Below are positions 21,953-31,300 of a DNA stretch of 58,889 nucleotides, one piece after another. A program made the translations under genes and the position numbers. The DNA is from a virus. Position 1 is the stretch's first letter; each line of letters opens with the position of its first letter. The notes beneath the pieces were generated by a model, which saw only the letters and a list, made by a program, of their open reading frames with translations, searched no databases and was not told the DNA's origin. The stretch spans positions 1-58,889 of the IMG/VR virus record IMGVR_UViG_3300007735_000764; one strand, written 5' to 3'.

Positions 21953-23463
21953 GGGATTGGATAACCCTTGCCGCTCATTGGATGGATCAGGTGAAGCTCT
22001 TTCTTCGCCCGAGTCAGCCCCACATAAAAGACGCGGGCTTCGTCGTCCTCAGAGTGTATACCCTTTCGCACCGAGTTTACAGCTTTAGATGGATAATCCG
22101 TCATGAGCATGACATTGGTAGCCTCTGCTCCCTTTGCCGTGTGGATTGTTGAGATCCGAATACGAGGCTTCGCATCAACACGCTCGCCTCGACGGATGCA
22201 CGCCCGGAAGTAACGCTTGTCTTCCTCGGGGATTGCGCCGAGTGCTTCGTCCCATGGAGCCTTGGTCATTAGTCCATGGTCCGAGGTCAGTTGCTCGATG
22301 CTCAAGAGCTGATCGCCTTCAACATTCGGCAGCGTCTTGTGGCCGCGTTTGATCTGCTCGTGAAGATTCATGTGCCGATAGACATGGCGAACATCTGCGG
22401 CTGACAGCAACTCACCGTTGCGCAGTTGCTCCCACATGCGGATTGCGTTGAGTGCTCCACTGTCTACGTCAGAGCTGAGGTTGAACGAGTATAACAAACC
22501 GCGCTGCCGCACTTCTTGTTCGATTTGTTTTGCGCCCCTACGTGTGCGGGACAGCAATAGCCAATCACCATTTTCTAGGTTAACTTCCTCGCTGTGGCGA
22601 TGCCACTCGACTAAACCCTCCTCGTCGCGCGGACGAAACTCTTTCTGCCGGCGATGATGAACCTGGTGGATGAGGCGCTGGCTGATCGCATGATGACTGG
22701 CAGGAATACGAAAGCTCTGTCCCAATATCTCTTGTGTCCCGGCGAGACGAATGAAGTAGTCTACGTCCGCCCCCGCCCATCTATAAATCGCCTGATCATC
22801 GTCTCCTGCCACGATAACCTGTTTGGAAAACTTCGAGATGAGTTCGACCATGCGCCATTGGATTGGCGACAGATCTTGGACCTCATCTACAAACACGACA
22901 TCGAACTGTGGGGAGAGCTGCTGTTCGATGAACATCTCGATCATGTCGGTGAAATCATAAAGGTTATTGGTTTTCTTGAAGAACCGAAGGCCCCGGTCAA
23001 CATAATCGACCTTGGCCCAGTCCGTAGTCATTGGCACGGAGGAGCGGTTGTAGACTTCCCGAAGTGGCAAGAGGCAGATGCGCGACATGTTGATCACCTC
23101 AAGGAAGCGATCACCGAAGCCGTATTCTTGATACGGTCCGTCAGAGGGCGGGGCCAGTTCTTGAAACTGCCCGATGCGGAGCCAGTTCGCGGCCTCTTCG
23201 TAGTGCTTCCACGTCATGACATTCTTTTTGTCAATGCCACAGCGAAGCATTGCGAAACTGTGGAGAGTGCGGAAGTAGGGCAGATCCTTGGGCGACAAGC
23301 GGAAGCGGCGGACCGCGCGACTGATCGCTTCCATTGCAGCTTGCCTGGTGAAACTGAAGTATCCGATACGATCTGGCGGGACACCACGGTCCATGAACTC
23401 CTCGACTAGCGTCAGGAGTTTCGTTGTCTTCCCTGTGCCAGGCGGGCCGAGGATGATGTGCAT
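21949..23463 (-). CDS. UvrD/Rep-type superfamily 1 helicase
   Basis: 504 residues from the ATG at 23463, which overlaps the primase stop (ATGA); a longer frame upstream is only primase DNA read in another frame. Walker A is GPPGTGKTT near residue 6, then SFTRQAAMEA, DEVQD at 193-197, GDDDQAIYRWAGAD, and near the C-terminus STIHTAKGAEATNV and FYVGLTRAKKEL. Superfamily 1A helicases move 3'-5'. A GGWCC array of four heptamers (22262-22289) encodes TSDHGLMTK. Probably the unwinding partner of the primase and polymerase. Confidence 0.92.
   Translation of the reverse strand: MHIILGPPGTGKTTKLLTLVEEFMDRGVPPDRIGYFSFTRQAAMEAISRAVRRFRLSPKDLPYFRTLHSFAMLRCGIDKKNVMTWKHYEEAANWLRIGQFQELAPPSDGPYQEYGFGDRFLEVINMSRICLLPLREVYNRSSVPMTTDWAKVDYVDRGLRFFKKTNNLYDFTDMIEMFIEQQLSPQFDVVFVDEVQDLSPIQWRMVELISKFSKQVIVAGDDDQAIYRWAGADVDYFIRLAGTQEILGQSFRIPASHHAISQRLIHQVHHRRQKEFRPRDEEGLVEWHRHSEEVNLENGDWLLLSRTRRGAKQIEQEVRQRGLLYSFNLSSDVDSGALNAIRMWEQLRNGELLSAADVRHVYRHMNLHEQIKRGHKTLPNVEGDQLLSIEQLTSDHGLMTKAPWDEALGAIPEEDKRYFRACIRRGERVDAKPRIRISTIHTAKGAEATNVMLMTDYPSKAVNSVRKGIHSEDDEARVFYVGLTRAKKELHLIHPMSGKGYPIP
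22262..22289. repeat. GGWCC heptamer repeat array (four units)
   Basis: Units TTGGTCA, TTAGTCC, ATGGTCC and GAGGTCA start at 22262, 22269, 22276 and 22283 without gaps. The array sits inside the helicase coding sequence and is the longest clear run of the family. Confidence 0.85.
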
Positions 23464-24992
23464 CAGAGAATGTCCGCTTCCTCGCTGCGCAGCGGCGGCA
23501 GCTCCATCACCACCTCTTGATGTCCGTCGAATGATTTCTGTGGCATGCCCCACACATGGACACCGCGGCCTTTAATATTCCAAAAGGTTTTCTCTGCGCC
23601 CATCTCTTTTAGGCGGAGGCCAATCTTGACGGCGGTGTATGAGGTGAATTGATATTGAGCCAGATGCTTCTTGAGATCCTTGACTTGAAAGTAGACGCGG
23701 CCGTCGGTCCACACGGCAATGCCTTGCAGGATGTCTTCTCGATCAACACCCTTCGCTCGGTCGCAACAGAAGGTGGTGAGGAGATCAAAGAACTCACCCT
23801 TGCTTGTGGCTTCAGGCGGAACTTCAACAATCGTCAGGCTGGCCAGCATCACTTGGATGCGTGCCTCCCACGCCTTCGCACTCATGGTGCGGGGCATGAC
23901 GTTGATCTGGTTCATGCAGTCACGCTGGAACGCCTTCTGATTAACGAAGGCATCAGTGCCAAGTTCGACACGCTTGCCGTCCACGTCGAGGATCCAGACC
24001 GGAGGATCGCCGTCGATCTTGGTCAGTGAGCCAAGGTCATTGGACCGTTGGCCGGGGCCGATGCCGAACTTGCGCGTGATGCACACGTCCTTGTTGCAGA
24101 AGGACACGATGGGTTGGTCTTCGCACTTGTAGAAGTATTCCTTCTTGCGAAGCTGGCTGATGACGATCTCCACCTCTTTGCTATCGAGCGGCGGCACCAT
24201 GTATTTCATATTGTACTTGTGCAGATCCTCTTCCCACTTGTCGGGGTTGGACATGCGGCAGTAGACGCCAAGGTTGAACAGTGCGTTGTTGCGCGAGCCT
24301 TCACCAAACCCCTGCGCGGCAAGATGCTGCAAGCATGGCGGTCCTTTGGGCAGCAGCTCTTCTGCTTTCTTGGGCTGTGTGCGTAGCTCCAAGAATGTGT
24401 CGGGTGCAATGGTTCGGCTCTCGGCAAACTCGATGAACTCCGCCGGTCCGAGACTTTCGTTCTGGTTGTTGTAGCCGTAACGTGTCGTGCGAGTGCCAGA
24501 GAAGTACGGCATGTTAAGGAAGTTGCCTGTGTCACCACGATCAGCAAGGATCTTCTGCTGCTTCGGGAACACTTCGGATCCACCGTAACCAAGCATTGCA
24601 GCAATGCTGATTAGCTTTGGTTGAAGGTCCTCGGCCGGAACTTCCTTGTCGAAAAAGAAAAACAGGTGAGCGCCGCCGGATTTACTACGGCAGACAATGC
24701 CCGGTAGGTTGTGCTTCTCGACCTGCTTGATTAGTGCAGCGTGGTCAAGATTGTACACATCGATATCGATGGCGCCCCAATGACAGCAGTTGTTGTCCTT
24801 GATTGGGATGATGCCAAGACCCGACTCACCCTTGAGGTGCTTAGACCAAAGGTCCGTGGTCGGAGGTTCACGGAGGACTCGCGCAGTACCGGTTTTCTTT
24901 CCGTCTGTAGCGCGGTCAGCGTTGACGCTGAACGTCCCGTGCGCTCTCTCATTCCCAGCAAACAGCGAATGGAATCGTGCTGCGAGTTCCAT
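23463..24992 (-). CDS. Archaeo-eukaryotic-type primase (TOTE-primase-like)
   Basis: 509 residues. The primase core shows the catalytic pair DID (76-78) in HWGAIDIDVY, CRSKSGGAHLFFFF (101-114) and GSEVFPKQ (138-145), the three motifs of the AEP superfamily as found in TOTE-type primases. The remaining 350 residues include a Cys-containing segment (FYKCEDQPIVSFCNKDVCI) and a winged-helix-like end. It would make primers, and perhaps extend them, for the family A polymerase. Coupled to the UvrD-like helicase gene by a 4-base overlap. It carries a GGWCC array at 24849-24869. Confidence 0.85.
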   Translation of the reverse strand: MELAARFHSLFAGNERAHGTFSVNADRATDGKKTGTARVLREPPTTDLWSKHLKGESGLGIIPIKDNNCCHWGAIDIDVYNLDHAALIKQVEKHNLPGIVCRSKSGGAHLFFFFDKEVPAEDLQPKLISIAAMLGYGGSEVFPKQQKILADRGDTGNFLNMPYFSGTRTTRYGYNNQNESLGPAEFIEFAESRTIAPDTFLELRTQPKKAEELLPKGPPCLQHLAAQGFGEGSRNNALFNLGVYCRMSNPDKWEEDLHKYNMKYMVPPLDSKEVEIVISQLRKKEYFYKCEDQPIVSFCNKDVCITRKFGIGPGQRSNDLGSLTKIDGDPPVWILDVDGKRVELGTDAFVNQKAFQRDCMNQINVMPRTMSAKAWEARIQVMLASLTIVEVPPEATSKGEFFDLLTTFCCDRAKGVDREDILQGIAVWTDGRVYFQVKDLKKHLAQYQFTSYTAVKIGLRLKEMGAEKTFWNIKGRGVHVWGMPQKSFDGHQEVVMELPPLRSEEADIL

Positions 24993-25048
24993 GGTAAATC
25001 ATTCCGAACAGGTGGGGAAAGGGGAGGCACGAGGCCTCCCCAGTACAA

Positions 25049-25852
25049 TCAGAACGGCGCGTCTTCGTCGCCGCCAGAGGAGCGGCGGGTGTCGTCCGAA
25101 CCCTGCTCTTCCTTCACCTGAACTTCGCCCTTGGCTACCGACTTCGAGAACTCGACAGCAAGGTTGAAGAGGTTCTTGTCTTCGACTGGACCCACGCGTG
25201 AGATCTCCCAGCCGAACCACGAACCCTTGTCGTTACGCTCTTCAGTTGTGCGCAGACGATATACCTGCGACATCATTGGCAACGTGAACAGGTTCCCGTT
25301 CTTTCCGGTAGCTGTCAGCGATTGCATCTGCGTCACCCACTTGCGGGCTTTCTTGAGCTGCGTGCTGGTCATGGTGATCAGGCAACGCTGCGGTCCCATC
25401 GTTGGGTGCATAAGGATCACGAAGAACTGTGCTGTGTTCGACAACAGGTTGCCGTTCGGCAGCACATCGTTACCGCGATCATCACGGTATGTCGTGTTCG
25501 CAATCGGATCCGTAGCAGCATAGCTGCCCACATACCCGCCGCCTTTCTCACGCGGCTTCCACTCAACAAGGCGACGGCTGTAGTAGCACGGAATCACTTG
25601 GATGCCGGCGTCCCCATCGTATGCCTCGTTGGCGACAGTGTTGTAGATGAAGCCGGGTTCGGCTCCCTCAACATACGCACCATCGCGCTTGTTCACCTGC
25701 GGTGAAAGCTGAGCAAGGATGCGGAGGAACGGCACCGACATATCTTCGGTGCCAACTTGCTCCATGCCCATGCCGGCGAACGCTTCGAAGTCAGAGGCAA
25801 TCGCAACAGCGGTGCTCTTCTCTTCCTTTACTGCAACAGCATTCTTAGACAT
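25049..25852 (-). CDS. Single-stranded DNA-binding protein (phage type)
   Basis: 267 residues. The body has the beta-rich pattern of phage ssDNA-binding proteins (VPFLRILAQLSPQVNKRDGA, PGFIYNT, IQVIPCYYSRRLVEWKPRE) and ends in an acidic tail, GGDEDAPF, the typical SSB tail with a terminal aromatic residue for contacting polymerase and helicase. Its place directly upstream of the primase, helicase and polymerase supports the role. Assignment rests on fold pattern and tail, not on a named family. Confidence 0.75.
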   Translation of the reverse strand: MSKNAVAVKEEKSTAVAIASDFEAFAGMGMEQVGTEDMSVPFLRILAQLSPQVNKRDGAYVEGAEPGFIYNTVANEAYDGDAGIQVIPCYYSRRLVEWKPREKGGGYVGSYAATDPIANTTYRDDRGNDVLPNGNLLSNTAQFFVILMHPTMGPQRCLITMTSTQLKKARKWVTQMQSLTATGKNGNLFTLPMMSQVYRLRTTEERNDKGSWFGWEISRVGPVEDKNLFNLAVEFSKSVAKGEVQVKEEQGSDDTRRSSGGDEDAPF

Positions 25853-25853
25853 C

Positions 25854-26405
25854 TTACTTGCCTTTCTTGATCACGGCTTTTTTGCCGATGAAGATACCGA
25901 ACAGGTCAGACGGGATTTCTGCGCCCTTCTCCACCTGCTCCTTGACGAACGCTTTCAACGTAGACGGATGGACAGACTGCTTGTTCTGTGGCCAGTAGCC
26001 ACGGTTTGTCAGCGCCTCCATTACATCGCGGGCGTGATCGTCTTCGCCCTTGCCGAACTCCAATGACACGACGTTCTTGATCAAGTCATCGAAGTCATGA
26101 TCACGCAACCAATCAAAGGCTTCTTCCTGCTTCTCTTTCGAGATGTGTGCCTGGATGAATTGCGAGACGGTGATCTTAGAACCGTCTTCCATTTTAAGCT
26201 CGGATAGTCCGTGTTCCGCAAGAGCCTCGGGCAAGATCTCCTGAGAAATCTTTGCGAGGTTTTGTTGCGTACGTTTCAGCTCGTCCTCAAGATCCTCGAT
26301 GCGTCTCTCAAGCACGAGCTGCTGGCGGACCAGATCAGCCACAGCCTTCAGGTCCTTGTCGCCTACTTGCGTAAGCTCTATTACGGCGTCTTCGAAATCA
26401 ATCAT
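25854..26405 (-). CDS. Hypothetical replication-operon coiled-coil protein
   Basis: 183 residues from the ATG at 26405, which has GGAGAG nine bases upstream; upstream in-frame codons belong to the overlapping gene. Residues 20-70 are a coiled coil (LVRQQLVLERRIEDLEDELK), followed by a domain with GLSELKMEDGSKITV and SKEKQEEAFDWLRDHDFDDL. Similar proteins sit next to SSB genes in many podoviruses. Function unknown. It starts two bases before the SSB gene in transcription order. Confidence 0.75.
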   Translation of the reverse strand: MIDFEDAVIELTQVGDKDLKAVADLVRQQLVLERRIEDLEDELKRTQQNLAKISQEILPEALAEHGLSELKMEDGSKITVSQFIQAHISKEKQEEAFDWLRDHDFDDLIKNVVSLEFGKGEDDHARDVMEALTNRGYWPQNKQSVHPSTLKAFVKEQVEKGAEIPSDLFGIFIGKKAVIKKGK

Positions 26406-26731
26406 GGGAATCTCTCCTCGTTCCACATGTCCAATTGGATCGGCAGGTATCTCTCCTCTAGCCGATCCCACTTTAGCACCCGGAAACGTCCCGAGTTGTA
26501 CTCGGCCGCCCAAGCGCATGCGAGCCCGATGAAAACTGGATCTCCAGCTAACAGCAGGTAGTCTTCGTCGTTGAAACCCTCCAACCCATCTGCAATCATA
26601 TCGCTGACAGCAATCATGTCGCTGCCTTCGAACGCTTGCCGATCTGCGGGAACAAGGATTTCAAGATCTCCGAACGACAAGGCGTTCGACAGATCGCGTC
26701 CTCTAACTTCATGTGTGATGTAAACAGTCAC
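26402..26731 (-). CDS. Hypothetical protein, first gene of replication operon
   Basis: 109 residues with a GTG start at 26731 and GGGAGAGAG just upstream. Starts MTVYITHEVRGRDLSNALSF; the end is Trp/Asp/Glu-rich (LKWDRLEERYLPIQLDMW). Overlaps the following gene by four bases. A T4-style modulator fold is possible but I do not recognise the family. Confidence 0.7.
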   Translation of the reverse strand: MTVYITHEVRGRDLSNALSFGDLEILVPADRQAFEGSDMIAVSDMIADGLEGFNDEDYLLLAGDPVFIGLACAWAAEYNSGRFRVLKWDRLEERYLPIQLDMWNEERFP

Positions 26732-26757
26732 GGCTCTCTCCCGTCAGGGTGACTAAC

Positions 26758-26778
26758 GTGGACCGTGGACCGTGATTC
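26758..26778. repeat. GGWCC heptamer repeat array in the replication promoter region
   Basis: Units GTGGACC, GTGGACC and GTGATTC start at 26758, 26765 and 26772. They lie between the divergent starts at 26731 (minus) and 26853 (plus), where they could form part of an operator. A GANTC site is at 26774-26778. Confidence 0.8.
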
Positions 26779-26792
26779 GTCAAGCGGGGGTC

Positions 26793-26820
26793 TTGAAATT
26801 TTTTTCGGCCTCACTATTCT
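26793..26820 (+). promoter_or_regulatory. Putative sigma70-type promoter of the SNF2 helicase gene
   Basis: TTGAAA (26793-26798) and TATTCT (26815-26820) with 16-bp spacing, in a T-rich patch (seven T at 26799-26805) 33 bases upstream of the start codon. GAAAGG precedes the ATG at 26853. Confidence 0.55.
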
Positions 26821-26852
26821 GAGGATCAGCCGATAGAAAGGGGCAACCAATC

Positions 26853-28307
26853 ATGAGCACCGTGACCTACGACAATTACCCATTCAAGTTCAAACCGTAC
26901 CGGCATCAGCAAGACGCCCTTGCACGTTCTTGGAAGAAGTCGGACTACGCATTGTTTGCGGAGATGGGGACAGGCAAATCAAAGATCCTTATCGATTCGC
27001 TGGCTTTCCTTTGGGACGCAAACGAAATCGAAGCTGCGCTAATCGTAGCGCCCAAGGGCGTCTACAAAAACTGGCAGCTCACTGAACTTCCCAAGCACTT
27101 GCCGGACCACGTACCACTAGATGTTGTGGTCTGGTCGCCATCAAACACTAAGAAGCAGGAAGCGGAACTCAAGCGAGGGCTTGAGAAGGACGGCAAGTTC
27201 AAGGTTCTGATCATGAACGTCGAGGCCTTCTCGACGCAGCGCGGCACCAACTACGCGATGGACTTCCTCCGCAAGCACGGCGCCCTCATGGCCATAGACG
27301 AAAGTACGACGATCAAGAATGGTCAGGCTAAGCGCACGAAGAACTGCATCCGCGTCGGCATGCTGGCCAAGTACAAGCGAATCATGACGGGGTCCCCAAT
27401 CACCAAGAGCCCCATGGATCTTTACAGCCAGTGCGGTTTCTTGGATCCAAGTCTGCTCGGATTCAACTCCTTCTACTCATTTCAGGCGCGGTACTGCCGG
27501 CTGCAAAAGCGCAGCGTCGGATCGCACTCTTTCAATCAGGTCGTCGGGTATCAGAACCTGAGCGAGCTGACGGACAAGTTGGACCGATTCTCGTACCGCA
27601 TCCTGAAGAAGGACTGCTTGGATCTGCCCGAAAAGATCTACATGAAGCGCAGCGTGGAGCTGACAGACGAGCAAGCTCTGCTCTACGCGCGGATCAAGAA
27701 GCAAGCTATTGCAGAATTGGATGGCAAGCTGCTCACCGCGCAGAACGTCCTGACCCAGATCCTTCGTTTGCAACAGATCTGCTCCGGCTATTTCAAGGCG
27801 GACGACGGTACGGTCATCAACATGCACAGCAACAAGTTCGATGAGTTGATGGACGTGCTGGAGGAAGTGGACGGCAAGGTCATCATCTGGGCCAACTACA
27901 CCTACGATCTGGAAATGATTCGCGACAAGCTGGCCAAGGAGTACGGTGAGGAATCCGTTCGCGTGTACTACGGTGAGACGAAGGCCGATGACCGGCAGAA
28001 GATGGTGATCGACTTCCAGAATCCGGATCACCCGCTGCGGTTCTTCGTGGGCCAGCCACGGACCGGGGGCTATGGGCTGACGCTCACCGAAGCTTCGACC
28101 ATGGTGTACTTCTCGAACAACTACGATCTGGAAGTGCGCCTACAGTCCGAGGACCGTTGTCATCGTATCGGCCAGAAGAAGGCCGTGACTTATATCGACA
28201 TCGTCACGGAAGGCACGGTCGATGAGAAGATCCTCAAGGCCCTCCGCGAGAAGATCAACATTGCGTCTGAGGTTCTCGCGGAAGGTTATAAGGACTGGCT
28301 TATCTGA
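26853..28307 (+). CDS. SNF2-family DNA helicase/ATPase
   Basis: 484 residues. The N-terminal RecA domain has YRHQQDALARSWKKS, Walker A EMGTGKSKI (GTGKS at 39-43), IDEST as motif II and TGSPITKSP as motif III. The C-terminal domain has GGYGLTLTEASTMVYFSN and RCHRIGQKKAV, both SNF2 hallmarks. Small phage SNF2 proteins are usually part of the replication module. It is monocistronic and divergent from the replication operon, and ends next to the convergent ejection-protein gene (no terminator seen). Confidence 0.92.
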   Translation: MSTVTYDNYPFKFKPYRHQQDALARSWKKSDYALFAEMGTGKSKILIDSLAFLWDANEIEAALIVAPKGVYKNWQLTELPKHLPDHVPLDVVVWSPSNTKKQEAELKRGLEKDGKFKVLIMNVEAFSTQRGTNYAMDFLRKHGALMAIDESTTIKNGQAKRTKNCIRVGMLAKYKRIMTGSPITKSPMDLYSQCGFLDPSLLGFNSFYSFQARYCRLQKRSVGSHSFNQVVGYQNLSELTDKLDRFSYRILKKDCLDLPEKIYMKRSVELTDEQALLYARIKKQAIAELDGKLLTAQNVLTQILRLQQICSGYFKADDGTVINMHSNKFDELMDVLEEVDGKVIIWANYTYDLEMIRDKLAKEYGEESVRVYYGETKADDRQKMVIDFQNPDHPLRFFVGQPRTGGYGLTLTEASTMVYFSNNYDLEVRLQSEDRCHRIGQKKAVTYIDIVTEGTVDEKILKALREKINIASEVLAEGYKDWLI

Positions 28308-31300
28308 TCACTTACCGGTCTTATCGATCAGGTTCTCCGTCATGACCTTGCCAATTTGACGGCGGGCCTCGCGGATCTGTTCGACCTGAGTTTCCTTTTG
28401 ATCCTGCGGGATGTTCGGATTGTTTACGATCATCCGCTCGTTGCGGCTTAGCGTGTTGAGCTGAGTGCGGAGACCGGTAACGGACTGCTTCATTGCTAGC
28501 AGGCCTTCGTTCTTCTTCATCAGTTCCTGCGCGAGATCCGCACGACCCTGTGCAACGTAGGTGTTGATGGCCGTGGTCACCCCTTGGATCTCTGCCGACA
28601 GACGGTAGATGTCAGCAACGCCTTTCGGGTTGGTGTTCTGCGCCGTCTTTAGGAACGTCGAGATTGTGGGGTATTGTGTCCAATCCTTCTCGACGCCCGT
28701 GCCGGTGGCAGAACGGTACATGCCGTCCACCAGACCCAGAACGCTGGTGACGATCTGACCGCCATAGCCTTTGATCAACGCTTCGACCTGCACCGGGGAC
28801 AGGCCCGCGGCACCGGCCAGATTCTTCACTACGTCGGAGGTTGCCGATGTGTATTGCAGTTCGGCCGGCAGGTTCTTCTGCGCCTCAGTAACGATGGGCA
28901 GACCCGTCAAGCTAGAACGGTTAAACGCAAGTTCAAACAGCGGAGCCGCAATCTGTGGGAACGGGCTGACCCCGAATGTTGACTTGAGCTGTTCCCATGC
29001 AGCCTTCGGAATGTCGCGGTTTTCAATGTTACCCATTGCCGCTTGAACAAGGATCTCCGGGAATGTCTGGAAAACGAACCCGATTTCAAACGATTTTGGA
29101 ATCGCAAGAAAGCCCCCGTCAAAACCCAAAAGCTTTAGGGGAATAGGAAGAGATCCGTAGCGAACATAATCGGGGAGCTGCTTGTATTCGTCATCGTCTC
29201 CGAACATGGCTTGCAGCGCCATGGATACACCGAAGAGATACCCGCCTTTGATCATCGTGTTGGCGAAGGCCTTGGGTCCAAACGCACGAGCCGTCACGTC
29301 CATACCTTGCAGACGCCCGTTAACGAACGGGATCATGATGGACATGTAGCGAACGATGGAACTTGCGCCCTGCTTGCGGAAGTTAATCACCTCCTGCGCA
29401 CGGAACGCAGCTTCGGCTTCGTTGCCTGTCTTTTCCAAAACCTGCCGGTAAATTTCCGTACGAGTGGCCGCGTCGGAAGCCTCGGAGATATCGCCAAGCT
29501 TGTTCCAAACCTTTGAGATAATCCCGCTTAGAACGCGACCGTTAGGGACAACGTAAACCCCGTTCGAGGTGGGCTTGAAGTTCTCGTTGAGAAGTTGTGT
29601 CGCATCCTCGACGCCGGGGATAGAACGATAACCGCCCTTGATACCCCAGTTCTGGATGGCCTGCATCTCCGTCATGGACTGTGGATCAGTGACGCCTTTG
29701 ACAAAACGCTGGATCGCGTTGAACGGGTTGAACGATACGCCGCTCGTAACAAACGCTTGAACGGGATCACGGATCACGTTCTTTAAGATGAAGTCCGGGG
29801 ACCGTGTCACAAGCTCACGATAGAACTGCGTGAACTTGCCAGGAATCCTTGTCCAGTTTGGAAGCTGGTAAGCCCCCGTTGTTTCAAGGGCCGCGGCCAT
29901 AACGGGATCTTTCAAAGCATAATACTGCTCGACACCGTTGACACGGGTAACACCTTCGCTCTGATCAGGAGGAAGCTTCGCGCCCTTCTTGATCTTCTGT
30001 GCTTCTCCCAAACCTTCCATCATCGTGAAGATCTTGTTCGACGCAAGATTCTTGGAGGCCGAGTGCATCCAGAACTGTGCGTTCTTCATGATGACTTCAA
30101 CGGGATCAGCCTGTAGCTGCTCCGTTCCGCCCATCGCCTGCTGGATCTTGGTCCGTGTGAGGACGCCCGAGGTGAAGAGTGGCCCGGTGTAACGACCCGT
30201 CTCATCCATCTCACGATAGAAGGGGTAATAGTCGTTGTGCTTTGTGAATTCGTTGGCGACATCTTGTGAGATCACACCAGCGTCCACGGCCATTTGCATC
30301 AAGGCCTTGTTGAAATTCTGATAATCTTGATAGGCCTTCGTGACAACAGGATCTTTGCCGTAGTGATCAATAATCGCTTGGGCTTCGGCCTTGGTGATGG
30401 GGGCCTGCTTGTCTGCGTAGCGGCCAAGGACACGCTTTGCCATTGAGTAATATTTGAAGGCGTCGAGCTTCTCTGCCCGGATGAGATCCGCCAAGAAGGT
30501 AAGACCAACCTTGTTGTTCGTGTTGTCAACGAGAAGCATGCCGTCGAGCGATTGCTCAAGCGGATCTTTTGACTTGGAAAACTTCTTGATAACCGGAACG
30601 CCGCCAAACTTGATCAGCGTCTCTAACATGCCGAGGACGTTCTCGCGTCCAAGGATCGCAGCGTACGGAGACAGGTTTGCTGCAAGCGCATGACGATCAT
30701 CGTATGCGGCTTCCAGCTTCAAACCCTGTTTCTTTAGGAAGTCAACGTAACGCTCTTGCATCCGCTTCACATAAATAAAGCGGTCCGTCAGAGCGTAAGC
30801 AATTTTGTCTCCGAGATTCTTATAAGAACCAGAGTCGTAAGCTTCTTTGACAGCCTTCAAGAAACCTTTGAATCCCATGGATTCTGGCTTCGTATAAACC
30901 TTCGCCAGCTTCTGTGTGGCAGACTCAACATCGGCAGGAGCTTCCGCAGCGGTTGTGTCTTGATCAGTAACGACAGCAGTCTGCGCCCCGGCCTCAAGAG
31001 CCTTGCCCTTTTTTCCGATGTACTCAGGCCTTAACTGCAATAGTTCCAGTGCAACAACCGTAGCGTTCGGAGTTCTCTTAACCTTACCGTACTTATCTTT
31101 CATCAGACGCTCAAATGCGCCTTCTGTTTCCGGCATGCCAAGCATCTTGGCGATGCGTGAATAAAGATCGCGGAGAAGTTCCAAGATGTCTTTCTGAAAC
31201 TTTTCGAACACAGTCTTCGGAACAAGCTGATCCAAGTTCTTCGTGTAGAACTCAGCACCCTTCTCAGCCACCCATTCAGAGAACGAGCGTTGATAGCGAG

